This document shows positions 62,517 through 64,000 of a DNA stretch of 64,000 bases, piece by piece. This DNA is from Trametes villosa (Eukaryota; Basidiomycota; Agaricomycetes; Polyporales; Polyporaceae), in contig PUDQ02000089.1 of the NCBI GenBank assembly GCA_002964805.2, positions 310,001 through 374,000 on the forward strand. The letters are read 5' to 3'. Under the pieces are notes generated by a model, which did no database searches, was not told the origin of the DNA, and saw only the letters and a program-made list of their open reading frames with translations. The stretch's first letter is position 1. Every line of letters starts with the position of its first letter. Made by a program: the position numbers and the translations under genes.

Positions 62517-64000
62517 TCAGGCTCCTGCGCCTTCGACCTTATCCCACCCCGACTCCTCTTCGAACACTTGCACCCATGGCCAACGCCCCTCCCCGCGCCG
62601 GAAGTCAGACCAATCAACAACAATCGTCCGAGTGCTTAGAGCACGGGTGAGGCGACCGTCATACTCTTCCGCGGTACACATACACACCGTGTTACTCTCC
62701 CTGGGGTCCTGAGGCTCCAGTGGCCTCGGTAAATGCGTGATAACGACACGGGAGAGCGGGCATCCTCGCGCGGCGCGGGCGCGGGCGAGCGGGCGGAGAC
62801 GGTTGATAAGGCTCGGCGGGGGCCTGTTGGACGTTGTGCGGGCTTGACCCCCATCATGGGTTTCGGAATAGAGGCACTCCGGCCAGTCTATCCACAGCTG
62901 CGCCAGTTTGGGGCACGCCGGCGGGGCCCCGTCGACAAGGTCTCCCTCAGGATCGACCTGAAGGGCCTCCAGCGCGTCCACGAGGTCTTGTAACACTATT
63001 GCGGTTGTGTAGTCCAACGACGGATACTTCCGGCTGCCAACCCGCAGGAAGCTGAGACGGGGGAACGCGCAGAGGATGGAGTGAGGGCGCGGCCCACCTA
63101 ACCCTTCGAGCATAGGCAGGCGGAGCGATAGCTTGTGGACGGAGGAGAACGCCTGTGATGAGAGGGCAACGCGCAATGCAAGCAGCAGCTCTTCGTTTCT
63201 TCCGTCGAAGACGTCGTTCCGCACGTCGAAGGACATCTTGAAGGGCTTGTCCTCCGCTGAGGCCTCGAGCGCGATCAGGTGGTGGTACTGTGAGATGCTC
63301 GAGACGCTCAAGCGGGTAGCAGTGCGAACGTTCGGAAGAAGCCGCGCAGCGGGGAGCAAGCTTTGGGGCGAGATGGTGCATTCGAAGTCGAAGTTGCATG
63401 ATGAGGGGAATGTCAAGGATGAGAAGAACACTTCTTGACTCGTTTGCATCCTTGCGCTACTAATATCGGTCGGGTCTCGCCGCTTAAACTCGAAATGGCG
63501 GAGGAAGGGAAGGTGCACTGTCTGGGCACCGGTGTACACTCCGGGGGATGGGTGGACGGTAGGGGGCCCGCTAGGCATTGCGCCCAGAATACCGATAATC
63601 AGTACTCGAAGCCGGGGCGTCGAGGAAAGAAGTCGCAGAAGTCGATGTGCGATGTTGTCCAAGCAGGGGCCAATGATCGAGAGATTAGTCAGTGCGGGAT
63701 ATGAGGTGGAAGGGAGGCTTGTGCAGCCGTAAAGTTCCAGAGTGCGCAAGAGCGGGCTATCGCAGAAGTTGAAAGAATACGGGCCTCGACTCAGAGTGTC
63801 ACCGGGGGGTGCACACCAAGCGCAGCGCTCCAGATTGGGGAATCGTAGGACAGGCAGGATGTGGTCTGGGGCCACGCACTCGGTTGCCTCTACGTAGAGT
63901 TCCCGAACACGCTCGCGGGCCTCTTCGAGCACTTTGAGTGTCGGGTGGTCCTTTGTGATATGACATAGCTTGACGTACAGAGGGCCAGTGGGACACAGAT
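62517..64000 (-). CDS. F-box/LRR-like protein, C-terminal part (5' end beyond the window)
   Basis: One long exon read from base 64000 to the stop at 62517; the frame is open to the window edge, so the N-terminus (where an F-box would lie) is missing. Leucine-rich repeat-like strands are visible: HILPVLRFPNLERCAWCAP, LLRTLELYGCTSLPSTSYPA, LTNLSIIGPC, LLSSTPRLRVLIIGIL, VHKLSLRLPMLEGLG, ILCAFPRLSFLRVGS. The C-terminus has WPECLYSE, a basic linker and TIVVDWSDFRRGEGRWPW. Large families of such F-box-like proteins are common in Agaricomycetes and presumably serve SCF ubiquitin ligases; that role is inferred from family resemblance only. It is convergent with the sedolisin gene. Confidence 0.7.
   Translation of the reverse strand, partial: LCPTGPLYVKLCHITKDHPTLKVLEEARERVRELYVEATECVAPDHILPVLRFPNLERCAWCAPPGDTLSRGPYSFNFCDSPLLRTLELYGCTSLPSTSYPALTNLSIIGPCLDNIAHRLLRLLSSTPRLRVLIIGILGAMPSGPPTVHPSPGVYTGAQTVHLPFLRHFEFKRRDPTDISSARMQTSQEVFFSSLTFPSSCNFDFECTISPQSLLPAARLLPNVRTATRLSVSSISQYHHLIALEASAEDKPFKMSFDVRNDVFDGRNEELLLALRVALSSQAFSSVHKLSLRLPMLEGLGGPRPHSILCAFPRLSFLRVGSRKYPSLDYTTAIVLQDLVDALEALQVDPEGDLVDGAPPACPKLAQLWIDWPECLYSETHDGGQARTTSNRPPPSLINRLRPLARARAARGCPLSRVVITHLPRPLEPQDPRESNTVCMCTAEEYDGRLTRALSTRTIVVDWSDFRRGEGRWPWVQVFEEESGWDKVEGAGA

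Overview
The window is nuclear DNA from a filamentous basidiomycete, most likely a wood-decay Agaricomycete of the Polyporales type. This is an inference from four things: GC-rich, intron-dense genes with short GT-AG introns (roughly 45-90 nt); a gene repertoire of one-copy eukaryotic housekeeping genes; a CYP63-like P450 and a secreted sedolisin; and conserved proteins with no function I can name. No bacterial, viral or organellar genes are seen, and I found no tRNA, rRNA or CRISPR.

Layout. 0-15 kb: GCN5 acetyltransferase (3' part, +), a membrane-anchored secretory cyclophilin (-), DBP7 RNA helicase (-), ESA1 MYST acetyltransferase (+), a single-pass membrane protein of unknown function (-), a non-autonomous transposon-like element, and a CSL/RBP-J transcription factor (-). 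15-26 kb: a 6.5-kb GC-rich gene-poor stretch, one unknown conserved gene (+), and a second 3.1-kb gene-poor stretch. 26-38 kb: a GRF-zinc-finger coiled-coil protein (-), proteasome assembly chaperone 4 (+), YAK1 kinase (+), a PHOSPHO-type phosphatase (-) and a cytochrome P450 (+). 38-49 kb: TFIIH subunit TFB1 (+), a DUF4436 membrane protein (+), the Golgi coiled-coil protein CASP/COY1 (-) and mitochondrial ribosomal protein uS9m (+). 49-64 kb: BRE1 ubiquitin ligase (-), DASH subunit DUO1 (+), a secretory-type amidase (+), a sedolisin protease (+) and an F-box/LRR-like protein cut by the window end (-).

There is no operon-like or biosynthetic-cluster organisation. Several genes share a theme by chromatin and transcription function: GCN5, ESA1, BRE1, TFB1 and CSL. 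DBP7/ESA1, GRF protein/PSMG4, phosphatase/P450, and CASP/MRPS9 are divergent pairs with short shared upstream regions.

The most unusual things I can support are an 11-nt micro-exon (plus 23- and 26-nt exons) in the cyclophilin gene; a compact element with subterminal inverted CTCACTT-rich repeats and a possible 9-bp target duplication; an uncharacterised GRF-finger/coiled-coil protein whose first two exons must be assembled by splicing; and stopless introns of 3n length in ESA1 and YAK1. I did not find a convincing new multi-gene system. Exon boundaries were read by eye from splice consensus and family conservation.
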